Below, piece by piece: positions 19,531 through 29,877 of a stretch of 64,000 nucleotides of DNA (the first letter of the stretch is position 1; each line of letters opens with the position of its first letter). The notes under the pieces are model-generated. The model ran no database searches. It saw nothing but the letters and a program-made list of their open reading frames with translations, and had not been told where the DNA came from. The translations under genes and the position numbers were made by a program. Source of the DNA: Liquorilactobacillus oeni DSM 19972 (GTDB lineage: Bacteria > Bacillota > Bacilli > Lactobacillales > Lactobacillaceae); contig NZ_AZEH01000039.1 of NCBI RefSeq assembly GCF_001436275.1, positions 233,032-297,031 of the forward strand, given 5' to 3'.

Positions 19531-20433
19531 TTATTTATAGGTTTTTTTCTTTTTTCTTAGACTCAATTTTGACTTCGGAACATCAAACGAGAAGCCTTCG
19601 CCAAGTACTTCGTTAACTGACAGGATAGAGACAAATGCTCTTTTATCGTTATCATTTATGATATGCTTTAGTGTCATTAATTCGCTGGGGCTGATTACGC
19701 AGTAAATGGCTTGGTACTGTTCCTTAGAGTAGCCGCCCATTGCCTGCAGATAACTGACTCCGCGTCCCAATTTCAACATAACTTCTTGGGCAATTTTATC
19801 ATACTGCCTGCTGATGATAACAACACCACGAGCCGCATAAGCGCCCTCTAGTGTGAAAGTAACGATTTTTGAGAAGACATATGAAGCAAGCAGCGTATAC
19901 ATCATTTTACGAATATCAACGTAGCTAAGCGATGCGCTTAAAACAAGTGCGTCAAGAAAAAGCAGGGTTTTACCCATGGAAATTCCATGGCTGTTTTCAA
20001 AGATCCGGGCGACTATATCGGTCCCGCCGGTCGTGCCGCCAAAGCGATAGACAATGCCTGAACCTATGCCTCCAAATAGTCCGGCCAAGATGCCTGCGAT
20101 AAAAAGATCATGGTTAATATTTAACTGGAAAGGAATCCGTTGCCAAAACCAAATAAAAAAAGAGAGCGAAAGCGTACCGTACAAAGTATAAATAAGAGCA
20201 GTTCTCCCAAGGTAACGATAACCGATTATAATTAACGGCAGATTAAGTACAATAGTTGAAAGCGCAGGATCGATGTGAAACCAATAGCGAATGATCAAAG
20301 TAATTCCGGTTATTCCGCCTTCAGCTAATTTGTTTGCAATATTAATTTTAACAAGTCCAAACGCATATAGCGCACAACCTAGTGAGATCATCATGAAGTC
20401 CAGCCAACGGACTTTAAGATTAGTTTGGTACAT
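19531..20433 (-). CDS. YitT family integral membrane protein (YpjC-like)
   Basis: A 300-aa protein with five or six hydrophobic helices in residues about 10-190 (DUF161/YitT region) and a soluble C-terminal DUF2179 domain (GVSYLQAMGGYS...QAIYCVISPSEL). Transport substrate is unknown for the family. I chose the ATG at 20433 because an AGGGGGAAAAA site lies just upstream; a longer frame exists but has no ribosome site. In Bacillus a YitT paralogue, ypjC, lies just before dapB and cca, and here it is divergent from dapB. Confidence 0.85.
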   Translation of the reverse strand: MYQTNLKVRWLDFMMISLGCALYAFGLVKINIANKLAEGGITGITLIIRYWFHIDPALSTIVLNLPLIIIGYRYLGRTALIYTLYGTLSLSFFIWFWQRIPFQLNINHDLFIAGILAGLFGGIGSGIVYRFGGTTGGTDIVARIFENSHGISMGKTLLFLDALVLSASLSYVDIRKMMYTLLASYVFSKIVTFTLEGAYAARGVVIISRQYDKIAQEVMLKLGRGVSYLQAMGGYSKEQYQAIYCVISPSELMTLKHIINDNDKRAFVSILSVNEVLGEGFSFDVPKSKLSLRKKKKTYK

Positions 20434-20600
20434 GAAATTTTTCCCCCTGTACGTCTTTTTAAAAGCTTCCAGGAAAGCATAACACAAATTTTGCCGAAGT
20501 GCGCTTTTCGCCGATCTTTTTCGTTATCCGCGAGATGATGCAAGCAGCAAAACAATCTGTTAGAATAAGGGGGAGAATCAAAAGAAAAAGGATGATTGCC

Positions 20601-21389
20601 ATGATAAAAGTATTAGTTGCAGGATTTAAGGGTAGAATGGGTAACACTACAGTACAGATGGTAAATAAGAACAAAGATTTTGAACTAACCGCTGTTTATG
20701 ACCCAAGGGCAACGGAGAGTAATCTCAACGAAGTTTCAGACTATCAAGAACTTGATGTGCCTGTTTATAATCAATTACAGCAAATTAACGGTGCTGAAGT
20801 CGATGTCTGGATTGACTTTACTTCACCCGATTCAGTATTCGAAAATGTAAAATACGCTCTTGAACAAAGAATCTCTCCTATTGTCGGAACTACAGGTTTG
20901 ACTGACGATCAAGTTTCACAGCTGCAAGCACTTGCAAAGAAGGAAAAAATTGGTGGCTTGATTGCTCCTAACTTTGGAATTTCGGCTGTCTTGCTGATGC
21001 AGTTCGCACAGCAAGCCGCAAAATATCTGCCAGATGTTGAAATAATTGAAATGCATCATAACAATAAACTGGATGCTCCTAGCGGAACAGCATTGAATAC
21101 TGCAAAGCTGATCTCAAAAGTACGCAAAGAAAAGGTACAGGGCAACCCTCAAGAAAAAGAAGTGCTTCCGGGTGCTAGAGGGGCTGATTATGAAGGAATG
21201 AAAATCCACAGTGTACGTCTACCTGGCTACGTTGCTCATGAACAGGTTCTTTTCGGCGGACAAGGCGAGGCCCTAACTATTAGACAGGATTCATTTGATC
21301 GCATTTCGTTCATGTCCGGTGTAGCAGTAGCAGTTTCAAAAATTCAAAATTATAACGAACTTTTTGTAGGGCTTGAGAATATCCTATGA
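20601..21389 (+). CDS. dapB: 4-hydroxy-tetrahydrodipicolinate reductase
   Basis: A 262-aa NAD(P)H-dependent enzyme of the lysine/diaminopimelate pathway that feeds cell-wall synthesis. The dinucleotide-binding motif [10 protein letters not shown] is at the N-terminus, and the catalytic segment [16 protein letters not shown] is near residue 150. I chose the ATG at 20601 with AAAAGGA upstream; longer in-frame starts give an implausible basic tail. Its stop overlaps the cca start (ATGA), so the two are co-translated. Confidence 0.95.
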   Translation: MIKVLVAGFKGRMGNTTVQMVNKNKDFELTAVYDPRATESNLNEVSDYQELDVPVYNQLQQINGAEVDVWIDFTSPDSVFENVKYALEQRISPIVGTTGLTDDQVSQLQALAKKEKIGGLIAPNFGISAVLLMQFAQQAAKYLPDVEIIEMHHNNKLDAPSGTALNTAKLISKVRKEKVQGNPQEKEVLPGARGADYEGMKIHSVRLPGYVAHEQVLFGGQGEALTIRQDSFDRISFMSGVAVAVSKIQNYNELFVGLENIL

Positions 21390-22600
21390 GAATTCAAAAT
21401 CTACCCACTCAGTTTCAAAGTGCAAAAATTATTTTGCAAAGAATCCAGCAAGCTGGATTCGAAGCCTATTTTGTAGGAGGCTGTGTGCGTGATACTTTGC
21501 TGAATGTACCTTTGCATGATGTCGATATCGCTACAAGCGCGTATCCTCAAGAAGTTAAGCAGATTTTTAAGAAAACTATCGATACGGGAATTGAACATGG
21601 TACTGTGACAGTAATGGATCATGGAAGGGCTTATGAAATAACTACTTTCAGGACTGAATCGACTTATCAAGACTTTCGTCGCCCAGATAAGGTTGAGTTT
21701 GTACGCTCATTAGCAGAAGACTTGAAACGTCGTGACTTGACAATCAACGCGTTGGCAATGAACTTAAATGGTACGGTAATTGATATGTTTACAGGACTTT
21801 CAGACCTGCAAAATAAGGTTATCCGAGCGGTCGGTAATCCTAAGGAACGCTATCATGAAGATGCTTTAAGAATGATGCGGACAGTGCGTTTTGCCAGTAA
21901 ACTTGATTTTAAAATTGAAGAAAGAACATTAGCAGCTATTCAAACAAATGCAAAATTGCTAGAGAAAATCGCGGTTGAGCGAATTCATGTAGAATGGGCT
22001 AAGTTAATGCTTGGCAAGAATCCGCAACGCGGATTGAATGCTTTTCTTAAAACTAAACTCTATCAGTTTTGCCCCTTGTTTTTTGATAAGGAAAAACTTC
22101 TGCAAAAATTGCTGGAACTGCCTTCTTTTACTTTGGAAACTGAAGAAGGCGCATGGACTCTTTTCTTTTTCCTTGGTAATTTTTCAGATCGAAGAGCAGC
22201 TAAATTACTAAAGGCTTGGAAGAGTTCTAATGACCTGATCAGCACTATTTATAAAACATTGCATATTCTGCGGCTGGAAGAAGAAGGGCCTTTGTCAGCA
22301 TGGGATGAATATCTGGCTGGGTTGAATTGTTTGCTATACGCAAATGAAGCTGCTTCTATTTTAGGCAAAGGGCAAAGCATAGCAGCAATCACGCAAAGGT
22401 ATATGCAGCTGCCAATCAAGAACAAACACGAATTGGCAATTAACGGTTCAGACTTGATCCGATTTTTAGGTATCAAGCCTGGTCCTTTTGTGGGCCAAAT
22501 ACTTGATCAGCTGGAACGAAATGTTGTTTTAGGTGAACTTTCAAATGAACGAAAGATACTGTTGCAAGCGGCAGTTGCAGTGCAAAATCATTTAGAATGA
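21386..22600 (+). CDS. cca: CCA tRNA nucleotidyltransferase
   Basis: Adds or repairs the 3' CCA end of tRNAs. The 404-aa class II enzyme shows GGCVRDTLL at residues 31-39, the metal-binding DVDIATSA near 45-52, and [12 protein letters not shown] near 113, which are the head and neck motifs. It starts inside the dapB stop codon and is followed 12 bases later by an ABC-F gene. Length is normal for Firmicutes. Confidence 0.95.
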   Translation: MRIQNLPTQFQSAKIILQRIQQAGFEAYFVGGCVRDTLLNVPLHDVDIATSAYPQEVKQIFKKTIDTGIEHGTVTVMDHGRAYEITTFRTESTYQDFRRPDKVEFVRSLAEDLKRRDLTINALAMNLNGTVIDMFTGLSDLQNKVIRAVGNPKERYHEDALRMMRTVRFASKLDFKIEERTLAAIQTNAKLLEKIAVERIHVEWAKLMLGKNPQRGLNAFLKTKLYQFCPLFFDKEKLLQKLLELPSFTLETEEGAWTLFFFLGNFSDRRAAKLLKAWKSSNDLISTIYKTLHILRLEEEGPLSAWDEYLAGLNCLLYANEAASILGKGQSIAAITQRYMQLPIKNKHELAINGSDLIRFLGIKPGPFVGQILDQLERNVVLGELSNERKILLQAAVAVQNHLE

Positions 22601-22612
22601 AAGAGTGGCAAT

Positions 22613-24502
22613 ATGCAGACATTAAGGGTTGAAAACCTCAGCAAAACGTACGGGGAAAAAACACTGTTCGATAAACTGAATTTTATAATCAACGAACACG
22701 ACAGAATAGGACTGATCGGAACAAACGGTTCGGGAAAGACATCCTTATTAAATGTTTTGACTGGGTGTGATGAACCTGATAGTGGTAAACTAATTGCTCC
22801 GCGCAATTACCGTATCAGTTACTTAAAGCAGAATCCTGAGCTTGACGAACATGTTTCTGTTTTATCTGCTATTTTTGAAGGTGCAGCCCCCGTTTTTCAA
22901 ACTATTCGTAATTATGAAGAAGCGTTGAAGATTTACGGAGAAAATCCTGAAGATAAGAAAACACAGCAGAGATATGTAAATGCAGAAGAAGCAATGAATC
23001 GCGAGAATGCTTGGAGTGCAGAAAGTGACGTTAAGACTATCCTGACTCAGTTGCATCTGACACAGCTGGATCAAAAAATTGCTACACTTTCAGGCGGCCA
23101 GAAAAAAAGAATTGGCTTGGCTCAGGTATTGATTCAGGCTCCAGATCTTTTAGTCTTAGACGAGCCGACTAACCATCTGGATTTTGATTCGATTAATTGG
23201 CTGCAAGACTATTTGGCAAATTATAAAGGAGCACTCTTGGTAGTAACTCATGATCGCTACTTTTTAGACCAAATTGCTACTCAGATTATGGAGCTGTCTT
23301 TCGGTTCCTTGTTTAGCTATACTGGAAATTATCAGGATTTTGTACAGCAAAAGGCTGAAAGAGTGGCATTGGAAGAAGGAACTGCTCATAAGGAACAACA
23401 GCTTTATAAAAAAGAACTGGCTTGGATGCGAACTGGCGCTAAAGCTCGTACCACTAAGCAGCAGGCTAGGATAAACAGCTTTAACGAACTTGAAAGTGGA
23501 TTGCATGCAACTCACCTTGAAGAAAAGGTTGACATTAATTTAAGCCAACAGCGTCTTGGTAAAAAGGTTTTAGAGTTAAAAAATGCTTCACTTAAAATCG
23601 GGACACATCAAATCATTAAGAATTTTGATCTTCTTGTGCAGGCAAAAGATCGGATTGGAATAACTGGGGCAAATGGTGCCGGTAAAACAAGTTTCCTTAA
23701 TGCTTTAGCTGGGGAGATACCGCTGAAACAAGGTATGCTTGAGATTGGTCAGACAGTCAAGATGGCATATTATAAACAACAGATTGAACCTATTCCAGAA
23801 GATAAAAGAATGATCAGCTATCTGGATGATTACGCACAAAATGTTGTTGATGATAATGGTCAGCATGTCAGTACAACGCAACTGTTGGAGCAGTTTCTCT
23901 TCCCCCGCTTTATGCATGGTACCTTGATTCGTAAACTTTCAGGCGGTGAAAAAAGACGTCTATACCTACTGAAATTGTTGATGAGCAGTCCCAATGTTCT
24001 TTTACTGGATGAACCTACAAATGACCTTGATATTGCAACGTTAACGGTTTTAGAAGACTATCTTAGCACTTTCAACGGAGCGGTTATTACTGTTTCACAT
24101 GATCGTTATTTCTTAGATAAGGTTGCAGATAAGCTATTGATTTTTTCTGGTGATGGGCACATAGAAAGAGCCGCTGGGCATTTCAGCGACTATCTTAAAG
24201 ATCATCAAGACTTTGAAAAATATCAACCGACTGCCAAAAAAGAAAAGCCTGCTGTTCCAGATAAAGAACAGGCTGTGCAAGAAAAAACTAAACTGACTTA
24301 TGCTGAAAAGGTTGAGTTAAAAGAAGTTGAAAGTGTGATTGATGGGCTTGAACAAAAGAAAACAAAACTACAAGACGAAATGGCAGTTTTACCAGGTGAC
24401 GATTTTACAAAGCTCGGCGACTTGCAGCATAAGGTGGAAGAAACAGATCAAAAAATAGAAGAAAAAATGCAGCGCTGGGATTATCTGAGTCAATTTGAAT
24501 AA
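22613..24502 (+). CDS. ABC-F family ATPase (Uup/YfmR-like)
   Basis: A 629-aa cytoplasmic protein with two ABC ATPase domains and no membrane segments. Walker A motifs are GTNGSGKTS (about residue 38) and GANGAGKTS (about 353); signatures are LSGGQKKR and LSGGEKRR; Walker B segments are LLVLDEPTNHLDF and LLLDEPTNDLDI. Between them lies the linker with KTGAKARTTKQQAR-like charged helices, and a C-terminal coiled coil (about 560-629) completes the Uup/YfmR type. ABC-F proteins act at the ribosomal E site to resolve stalled translation. A resistance function cannot be inferred from the sequence. Confidence 0.9.
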   Translation: MQTLRVENLSKTYGEKTLFDKLNFIINEHDRIGLIGTNGSGKTSLLNVLTGCDEPDSGKLIAPRNYRISYLKQNPELDEHVSVLSAIFEGAAPVFQTIRNYEEALKIYGENPEDKKTQQRYVNAEEAMNRENAWSAESDVKTILTQLHLTQLDQKIATLSGGQKKRIGLAQVLIQAPDLLVLDEPTNHLDFDSINWLQDYLANYKGALLVVTHDRYFLDQIATQIMELSFGSLFSYTGNYQDFVQQKAERVALEEGTAHKEQQLYKKELAWMRTGAKARTTKQQARINSFNELESGLHATHLEEKVDINLSQQRLGKKVLELKNASLKIGTHQIIKNFDLLVQAKDRIGITGANGAGKTSFLNALAGEIPLKQGMLEIGQTVKMAYYKQQIEPIPEDKRMISYLDDYAQNVVDDNGQHVSTTQLLEQFLFPRFMHGTLIRKLSGGEKRRLYLLKLLMSSPNVLLLDEPTNDLDIATLTVLEDYLSTFNGAVITVSHDRYFLDKVADKLLIFSGDGHIERAAGHFSDYLKDHQDFEKYQPTAKKEKPAVPDKEQAVQEKTKLTYAEKVELKEVESVIDGLEQKKTKLQDEMAVLPGDDFTKLGDLQHKVEETDQKIEEKMQRWDYLSQFE

Positions 24503-24520
24503 TAACAGGGGGATGTAAAA

Positions 24521-25477
24521 ATGGCTATTGTGGAAACACCTTATTTACAGCTTGCGCGTGATATTTTAGAAAAGGGGCATCCCAAGAACGATCGTACCGG
24601 AACGGGTACCCGCAGTCTTTTTGGTTACCAGATGAGATTTGATCTTAGCAAGGGCTTTCCTCTATTAACTACCAAAAAAGTGGCTTTTGGTTTAGTGAAG
24701 AGTGAACTGCTATGGTTTTTGCGTGGTGATACAAATATCCGCTATCTGCTGCAGCACAATAATCACATTTGGGACGAATGGGCCTTTAAAAGATGGGTTG
24801 AAAGTAAAGATTACTCTGGCCCTGACATGCAAGACTTCGGTCATCGTGCACTTTTAGATAGCGCTTTTGCTGCTGAATATCAAAAGCAAAAGAACTTTTT
24901 TTGCGAACAGGTCTTAAATAATGATGATTTTGCTTCTAAGTACGGCGAACTAGGTGATGTTTATGGTGCACAGTGGCGCCACTGGAAAACACGTGATGGA
25001 AAAACAATTGACCAGATTCAGAATGTAATTACTAATATTCAAGAAAAACCCGATTCTCGTCGTCTAATAGTGACTGCTTGGAATCCTGAGGACGTGCCTG
25101 CAAGTGCGTTGCCGCCCTGTCATACTATTTTTCAGTTTTATGTTGCTAATGGTAAATTGAGCTGTCAACTGTACCAAAGAAGTGCGGATGTCTTTTTGGG
25201 AGTCCCCTTTAACATTGCAAGCTATGCACTTCTTACACACCTGATTGCCAGACAAACTGGACTTGAAGTTGGAGAATTTGTACACACATTAGGTGATGCA
25301 CACATTTACAACAATCACTTTGAACAGATAAAAAAGCAGCTTGCTAGGGATGCAAAAGATGCTCCTAAGCTGTGGCTTAACCCATCAAAAAAGAATATTT
25401 TTGATTTTGAAATGGAAGATATTAAAGTTTTAGGATATGAACCTCATCCAGGGATTAAAGCCCCTGTCGCTGTTTAA
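24521..25477 (+). CDS. thyA: Thymidylate synthase
   Basis: Methylates dUMP to dTMP using methylene-tetrahydrofolate. The 318-aa protein has the folate/dUMP loop [10 protein letters not shown] near residue 23, the catalytic Cys in [12 protein letters not shown] near 200, and the dUMP-binding [17 protein letters not shown]. The roughly 50-residue insertion before the catalytic core ([15 protein letters not shown] region) is common in lactobacillar ThyA. It is followed 17 bases later by folA, which recycles the dihydrofolate it makes. Confidence 0.97.
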   Translation: MAIVETPYLQLARDILEKGHPKNDRTGTGTRSLFGYQMRFDLSKGFPLLTTKKVAFGLVKSELLWFLRGDTNIRYLLQHNNHIWDEWAFKRWVESKDYSGPDMQDFGHRALLDSAFAAEYQKQKNFFCEQVLNNDDFASKYGELGDVYGAQWRHWKTRDGKTIDQIQNVITNIQEKPDSRRLIVTAWNPEDVPASALPPCHTIFQFYVANGKLSCQLYQRSADVFLGVPFNIASYALLTHLIARQTGLEVGEFVHTLGDAHIYNNHFEQIKKQLARDAKDAPKLWLNPSKKNIFDFEMEDIKVLGYEPHPGIKAPVAV

Positions 25478-25494
25478 TTTAAGGAGGATGAAAT

Positions 25495-25998
25495 ATGCTG
25501 GCATATATTTGGGCAGAAGACCGTAATCATCATATCGGAATTGCTGGACACCTTCCTTGGAGTTTACCGGCTGATTTGGCTTACTTTAAAAAAATGACTT
25601 CGAATCATCCTATTGCAATGGGGCGCAAAACATTTGAGAGTCTGCCAGGTATTTTACCGCACAGACATCACTTTATACTTACTCGTTCGGAGTCCTTTGC
25701 ACAGAAGTATAAAAAGAATGAACAAATTAGCATTGTTCATAGCGTTGAAGAGCTGCGTAAAAAAATGAATGAAGAAAGCGGGCTTGTCTTTATTATCGGC
25801 GGCGCATCCTTATTTGCACAATTTGCTTCTGACGTTGATTATCTGTATGTAACCCAGATTGATGCGCAATTTGCTGCAGATGTGACGATGCCGCCGCTTA
25901 AGATGGAAGACTTTGAATTATTGTCTCAAGAAGAGGGCATCGTTGACAAAAAGAATCGTTATCCGCATACTTTTAAAGTTTATCGCAGGAAAGATTAG
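25495..25998 (+). CDS. folA: Dihydrofolate reductase
   Basis: A 167-aa enzyme that reduces dihydrofolate to tetrahydrofolate. The N-terminal IWAEDRNHHIGIAGHLPWSL includes the substrate-loop motif, and GRKTFESLPG and IIGGASLF bind NADPH. AAGGAGGATGAAAT precedes the ATG. It forms a thyA-folA operon that ends in a clear terminator. Confidence 0.96.
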   Translation: MLAYIWAEDRNHHIGIAGHLPWSLPADLAYFKKMTSNHPIAMGRKTFESLPGILPHRHHFILTRSESFAQKYKKNEQISIVHSVEELRKKMNEESGLVFIIGGASLFAQFASDVDYLYVTQIDAQFAADVTMPPLKMEDFELLSQEEGIVDKKNRYPHTFKVYRRKD

Positions 25999-26010
25999 TA
26001 TAGTAATAAG

Positions 26011-26057
26011 GCAGTTGTATTTCGGCACGGAGCCCTTAAAATACAGCTGTTTTTTTA
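26011..26057 (+). terminator. Rho-independent terminator after folA
   Basis: CAGTTGTATTT and AAATACAGCTG pair around a 16-base loop and are followed by seven T residues. Confidence 0.85.
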
Positions 26058-26220
26058 TCTTTAAAGATAATTGTGTTATGTTTTAAAAATATAACTAAGC
26101 ATTTTCTAACTTAACTCTTTTATAAAGAAATCATGCTGAATTTTTGGTATACTTATATCGTTTATAAAAAAATTAAACAGCATTCACGAGTTAGAAACTT
26201 AACGTGAGAAAGGAGCACAT

Positions 26221-27168
26221 GTGAAAGTTTTAAAGAATTCTTTAGCCCTTTTGCTTATTCTTGCGGTGCTCACGGCCTTTGTTTATATGATACTTGGTTT
26301 CTTAATTGGAAATGGTGAACATTCTCATACTGAATCGACAGGTTTAAAGACTGTAAAGAAAGTAAAGGTTAAAAAACAGCATCTCAGTTTAGTTGCACTG
26401 GGGGATTCTCTTACACAAGGAGTTGGGGACCCGACAGCAGAAGGTGGTTATGTAAATCTAATTAAAGAGCGATTGCAAAAAAAACAGGATGTTAGCGTTC
26501 AAACTCAAAATTTTGGCAAAGCAGGTGATCGTAGTGATCAAATCTTAACACGACTTGAGCAGCAAACTGTTTTTCAGCAACGATTAGAAAAAGCCGATGT
26601 GATCGTGATGACTGTCGGTGGTAACGACTTGATGCAAGTCTTGCAGCAAAACTTTTCTTTGTTGACTACTAATGAACTTGCAAGTGCAATGCCCGGTGCA
26701 CAAAAAAGGTATGCGCAAAATTTACAAAGATTACTAACTAAAGTTCGCAGCTACAATAACAAAGCACCTATTTTCTTATTCAGTGTGTACAATCCGTTTT
26801 ATGTCTATTTTCCCAGCTTTACACAGCTGCAGCAGTACACTGATGAATGGAATAAAACGGCAGCATCTCTTGCTGCTAAAGAAAAGAAGGTTTATCCGGT
26901 AAATATTTCTCAAAAACTTTCTGAAGGACAATATCAAGGAAAGACTGCCCAGCTTAAGCAAACAACCTTGACAGACCTTAATACTGTCAACACTACTCAA
27001 TTAGATAAGATTTTAAAGAATCAGAAAGAAAAAAATAAATATCTGTCAGCGAGTGATCATTTCCATCCAAACCTTCGCGGTTATGGTTACATGACAGACA
27101 GGCTATATGCTGCCATGTTGACGCATAAGACCACTTGGTTATTGCAAAAAGGAGAAACGTCAAGATGA
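26221..27168 (+). CDS. SGNH/GDSL family hydrolase, membrane anchored (YpmR-like)
   Basis: A 315-aa lipase/esterase-fold protein exported to the cell surface. Residues 7-29 form a signal anchor; the catalytic Ser is in GDSLTQG at 61-67, the oxyanion Asn in VGGNDL near 135, and the Asp-His pair in SDHFHPN near 280. The start is a GTG with AAAGGAG five bases upstream. The gene overlaps the following YpmS-like gene by four bases, the ypmR-ypmS pairing known from Bacillus. Natural substrate is unknown. Confidence 0.88.
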   Translation: MKVLKNSLALLLILAVLTAFVYMILGFLIGNGEHSHTESTGLKTVKKVKVKKQHLSLVALGDSLTQGVGDPTAEGGYVNLIKERLQKKQDVSVQTQNFGKAGDRSDQILTRLEQQTVFQQRLEKADVIVMTVGGNDLMQVLQQNFSLLTTNELASAMPGAQKRYAQNLQRLLTKVRSYNNKAPIFLFSVYNPFYVYFPSFTQLQQYTDEWNKTAASLAAKEKKVYPVNISQKLSEGQYQGKTAQLKQTTLTDLNTVNTTQLDKILKNQKEKNKYLSASDHFHPNLRGYGYMTDRLYAAMLTHKTTWLLQKGETSR

Positions 27169-27791
27169 TGTATAGACGAACTCAAAAAAAAGAAAAGAAG
27201 AAAATGAATTATTGGAAATGGGCTTTCGTCGTTTTATTAGCGTTGGTTTTAGGAACATTACTGTTCTTATTTCATCAAGCAACTACTACTACGAGTGCTC
27301 AAAGACAAGTAGCACAGCAAAATTTTGATAACAGCAAATATACTACGATCAATGTGCGGATGAATAAAGAACAGTTAAATGCAGCCATCAACCATTATTT
27401 GGTACAGCAGCAGAAGAAAAAGCAGATTAAATACTTTTTTAATGTTGGAAATTCGGTTGCGTTGGTAGGAACAACTAAGGTTCTTGGACAAAACGTTTCA
27501 TTTTCGCTCTATACTGATCCGACAGTCACTTCCTCTGGGAATATTTTGCTGCATGCAAAATCAGTAGCGATCGGATCTTTGAGCGCACCGCCTTCATTTA
27601 TTTTAAATTATGTTAAAAACAATTACAATTTGGGTAAATGGACAACAATTAACAGCAAATCTAAAACGATCAGAATAAACTTAAACGATATGTCATTAAA
27701 ACAAGGTATTCGCATACGTGCACAAAAAATTGATTTGTCCAAGGATGATTTTCGTTTTCAAGTAGATATTCCCCTTGAACAGACTAAGTGA
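27165..27791 (+). CDS. YpmS family protein (DUF2140)
   Basis: A 208-aa single-pass protein. A basic N-terminus precedes one membrane helix at about residues 15-37, and the rest is an extracellular domain with the DUF2140 pattern ([18 protein letters not shown] ... [21 protein letters not shown]). The ATG at 27165 overlaps the stop of the hydrolase gene as ATGA and has AAAGGAGA nine bases upstream. Function is unknown; the fixed pairing with the SGNH hydrolase suggests they act together at the envelope. Confidence 0.85.
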   Translation: MMYRRTQKKEKKKMNYWKWAFVVLLALVLGTLLFLFHQATTTTSAQRQVAQQNFDNSKYTTINVRMNKEQLNAAINHYLVQQQKKKQIKYFFNVGNSVALVGTTKVLGQNVSFSLYTDPTVTSSGNILLHAKSVAIGSLSAPPSFILNYVKNNYNLGKWTTINSKSKTIRINLNDMSLKQGIRIRAQKIDLSKDDFRFQVDIPLEQTK

Positions 27792-27804
27792 AAGAAGGAT
27801 AAAG

Positions 27805-28029
27805 ATGTATCGAAAAAGCTTCTATCAGTTTTTAATGACTGAACGAAATCCTGACAGCAGTGATGAGATTGCTCAATTTGCCAACAATGCTTTTTATGAT
27901 CAGAGTTTCCCGAAACTTTCTGAAAACTATGAAAAATTATCCCAGTATTTGGAACTAAATGGTAATTATCTGCCAACAATGACTATCTTTGATAGTGCTT
28001 GGCAGCGATATCTTGAAAAGATGCAATAA
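27805..28029 (+). CDS. YozE family protein (UPF0346, SAM-like fold)
   Basis: A 74-aa protein with the highly conserved family pattern [30 protein letters not shown] and [16 protein letters not shown]. The ATG at 27805 follows GAAGGAT. It lies 13 bases after the YpmS-like gene, probably in the same transcript. The fold is a small helical bundle; its role is not known. Confidence 0.9.
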   Translation: MYRKSFYQFLMTERNPDSSDEIAQFANNAFYDQSFPKLSENYEKLSQYLELNGNYLPTMTIFDSAWQRYLEKMQ

Positions 28030-28059
28030 AAATAAATTGAATGAATAAGAGGCTCTAGT

Positions 28060-29502
28060 ATGTTCAAAAAAAATAATAAATCTCAAAAGAATCCGCGCAG
28101 GTTCAAGTTGCTGACGCTTGTTATTACGGCATTTATTGCTCTTTTAATTGGTGGAGCCGGTGTCTTTGCTTTTATGAATCAGCGTCTGCAAGCAGCTGTT
28201 CAAACTAACCGTTCAATGGGAAAAATCGAGGCAGTTTATTCTGCCTTGTATAGTAATTACTATAAAAAGGTCAGTCGACAGAAACTAGAAAATGGTGCTT
28301 TATCAGGAATGGTAAATGCTTTGGGCGATCCATTTTCGGAGTACATGTCAAAAACTGAGACTGAATCTTTGAACAATACAATTTCTAGCAGTTTTACAGG
28401 AGTTGGAGCAGAGGTCAGGAAGAACGGTTCACATATTGAAATTATTGCACCCATAGATAATACTCCAGCTAAAAAGGCAGGCTTAAAAGCTAATGATATT
28501 ATCGAAGAAATCGATGGCAAGTCAATGACAGGCGTTTCTTTGAGCAAAGCTGTTTCTTTGATTAGAGGCAAGAAGGGAACAAAGGTAACTTTAAAGATCC
28601 GTCGTTCAGATGAAACTTTCACGAAAGTCTTAACGCGTGCCAAGATACCCGTAAAAACCGTTACTGGGCATCTTGATAAGGATCATAAAACAGTTGGCTA
28701 CATTCAAGTTTCGACTTTTTCAGAAAAGACAGCTGCTGAATTCAAAAGTGAAATAAAGAAACTGCGTAAACAAGGAGCCAAGTCGTTTGTAATAGACATG
28801 CGGGATAATCCTGGCGGTTTGATGGATCAGGCATTAAAGATGTCTTCTATGTTTGTAAAGAATGGGAAAACAATTCTGCAAGTCCAGCCTCGTGATCAAG
28901 CTGCACAGATCTACAAGGCCGGCAAAGAATATGATGGTGGTTTTAAAGTTAATGAAAAAACAGTAGTATTGATAAACGGCGGCAGTGCAAGTGCAGCTGA
29001 AATCTTTTCAGCAGCTTTGAATCAATCGGCAAACATTAAATTAATCGGAACCAAATCCTTTGGGAAAGGGACGGTACAAAATACTTTGCCGTTTAACGAT
29101 AAAACAGAACTGAAAATGACAATTGCAAAATGGCTGACACCTGATGGTTCATGGATACATCACAAGGGCCTGCAACCGAATATTAAAGCTGATTTTCCCA
29201 GCTACGTGTATCAAACTGCGATTGATACTAAAAAAACATATCAATTGGGTGAGGTATCTGGGCAGATTAAAAAGGTTCAAACTTTGCTGACGGCTTTAGA
29301 CTATAATCCAGGAAAAGAAAATGGCTATTTCAGTCAAGAAACTGCTGATGCGCTTAAGAAGTTCCAAGCTGATAATAAACTCGATCAAAGTTCCAAGGCT
29401 GATAAGAATACAGTCGAAAAGCTGGAGGAGCTGGCCGCAAGCAAAGCCGCAAACAGTGACAATGCTTATAAAACTGCTGTTAAACAAGTAACACAAAATT
29501 AA
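28060..29502 (+). CDS. Carboxy-terminal processing peptidase (S41, CtpA/CtpB type)
   Basis: A 480-aa surface protease. A basic start is followed by a membrane anchor at about residues 18-40, a PDZ domain at about 105-190 (GVGAEV...PAKKAGLKANDII), the S41 catalytic domain to about 390, and a C-terminal peptidoglycan-binding domain (LLTALDYNPGKENGYFSQET). The catalytic Ser lies in NGGSASAAEIF (about 309-311) and the Lys in SFGKGTVQN (about 336). Such proteases trim exported or membrane proteins. The gene ends in a terminator. Confidence 0.93.
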   Translation: MFKKNNKSQKNPRRFKLLTLVITAFIALLIGGAGVFAFMNQRLQAAVQTNRSMGKIEAVYSALYSNYYKKVSRQKLENGALSGMVNALGDPFSEYMSKTETESLNNTISSSFTGVGAEVRKNGSHIEIIAPIDNTPAKKAGLKANDIIEEIDGKSMTGVSLSKAVSLIRGKKGTKVTLKIRRSDETFTKVLTRAKIPVKTVTGHLDKDHKTVGYIQVSTFSEKTAAEFKSEIKKLRKQGAKSFVIDMRDNPGGLMDQALKMSSMFVKNGKTILQVQPRDQAAQIYKAGKEYDGGFKVNEKTVVLINGGSASAAEIFSAALNQSANIKLIGTKSFGKGTVQNTLPFNDKTELKMTIAKWLTPDGSWIHHKGLQPNIKADFPSYVYQTAIDTKKTYQLGEVSGQIKKVQTLLTALDYNPGKENGYFSQETADALKKFQADNKLDQSSKADKNTVEKLEELAASKAANSDNAYKTAVKQVTQN

Positions 29503-29538
29503 AGTAAAAATACTTGAAGACTTTTAAGAAGGAGAGTG

Positions 29539-29577
29539 GGCTGGGTCAAAGCTTATGTTTTGGCTCAGTTTTTTTTG
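29539..29577 (+). terminator. Rho-independent terminator after the S41 peptidase gene
   Basis: CTGGGTCAAA pairs with TTTTGGCTCAG (with G-T pairs) and eight T residues follow. The stem resembles the one after rpsA. Confidence 0.8.
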
Positions 29578-29627
29578 TATTCTTTTGCGCCTTCCATGTT
29601 AATGTGTTTCAATAGTCAGTCTTTCCC

Positions 29628-29710
29628 GTTTAACCACGAATTACTCATAGTCAAATTCGGACGTATATTCGTAATTCACAGTTAATACTCAAAGCCTAAC
29701 GATCATTGGC
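29628..29710. repeat. Intergenic palindromic repeat, copy A
   Basis: TTAACCACGAATTAC and GTAATTCACAGTTAA form an imperfect inverted repeat around a 26-base centre, with the flank ACTCAAAGCCTAACG to the right. A related copy lies at 44822-44894. The rest of the roughly 300-base gap before lepB shows nothing else that I can name. Confidence 0.6.
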
Positions 29711-29877
29711 ACACTTCCATTCTTTATTTTATGTGAAGCTTAATTTGAAGTTTATTTTTAAACTTTGTAACTTATTTTTAGGCAAGATTGTTTTAAATTA
29801 AATTTTGCCAGCAGTTGAAGTAGTTGATAGAATGAATAAGGATGAGAAACAACTTTAAACAATCGGAGGATATGGCA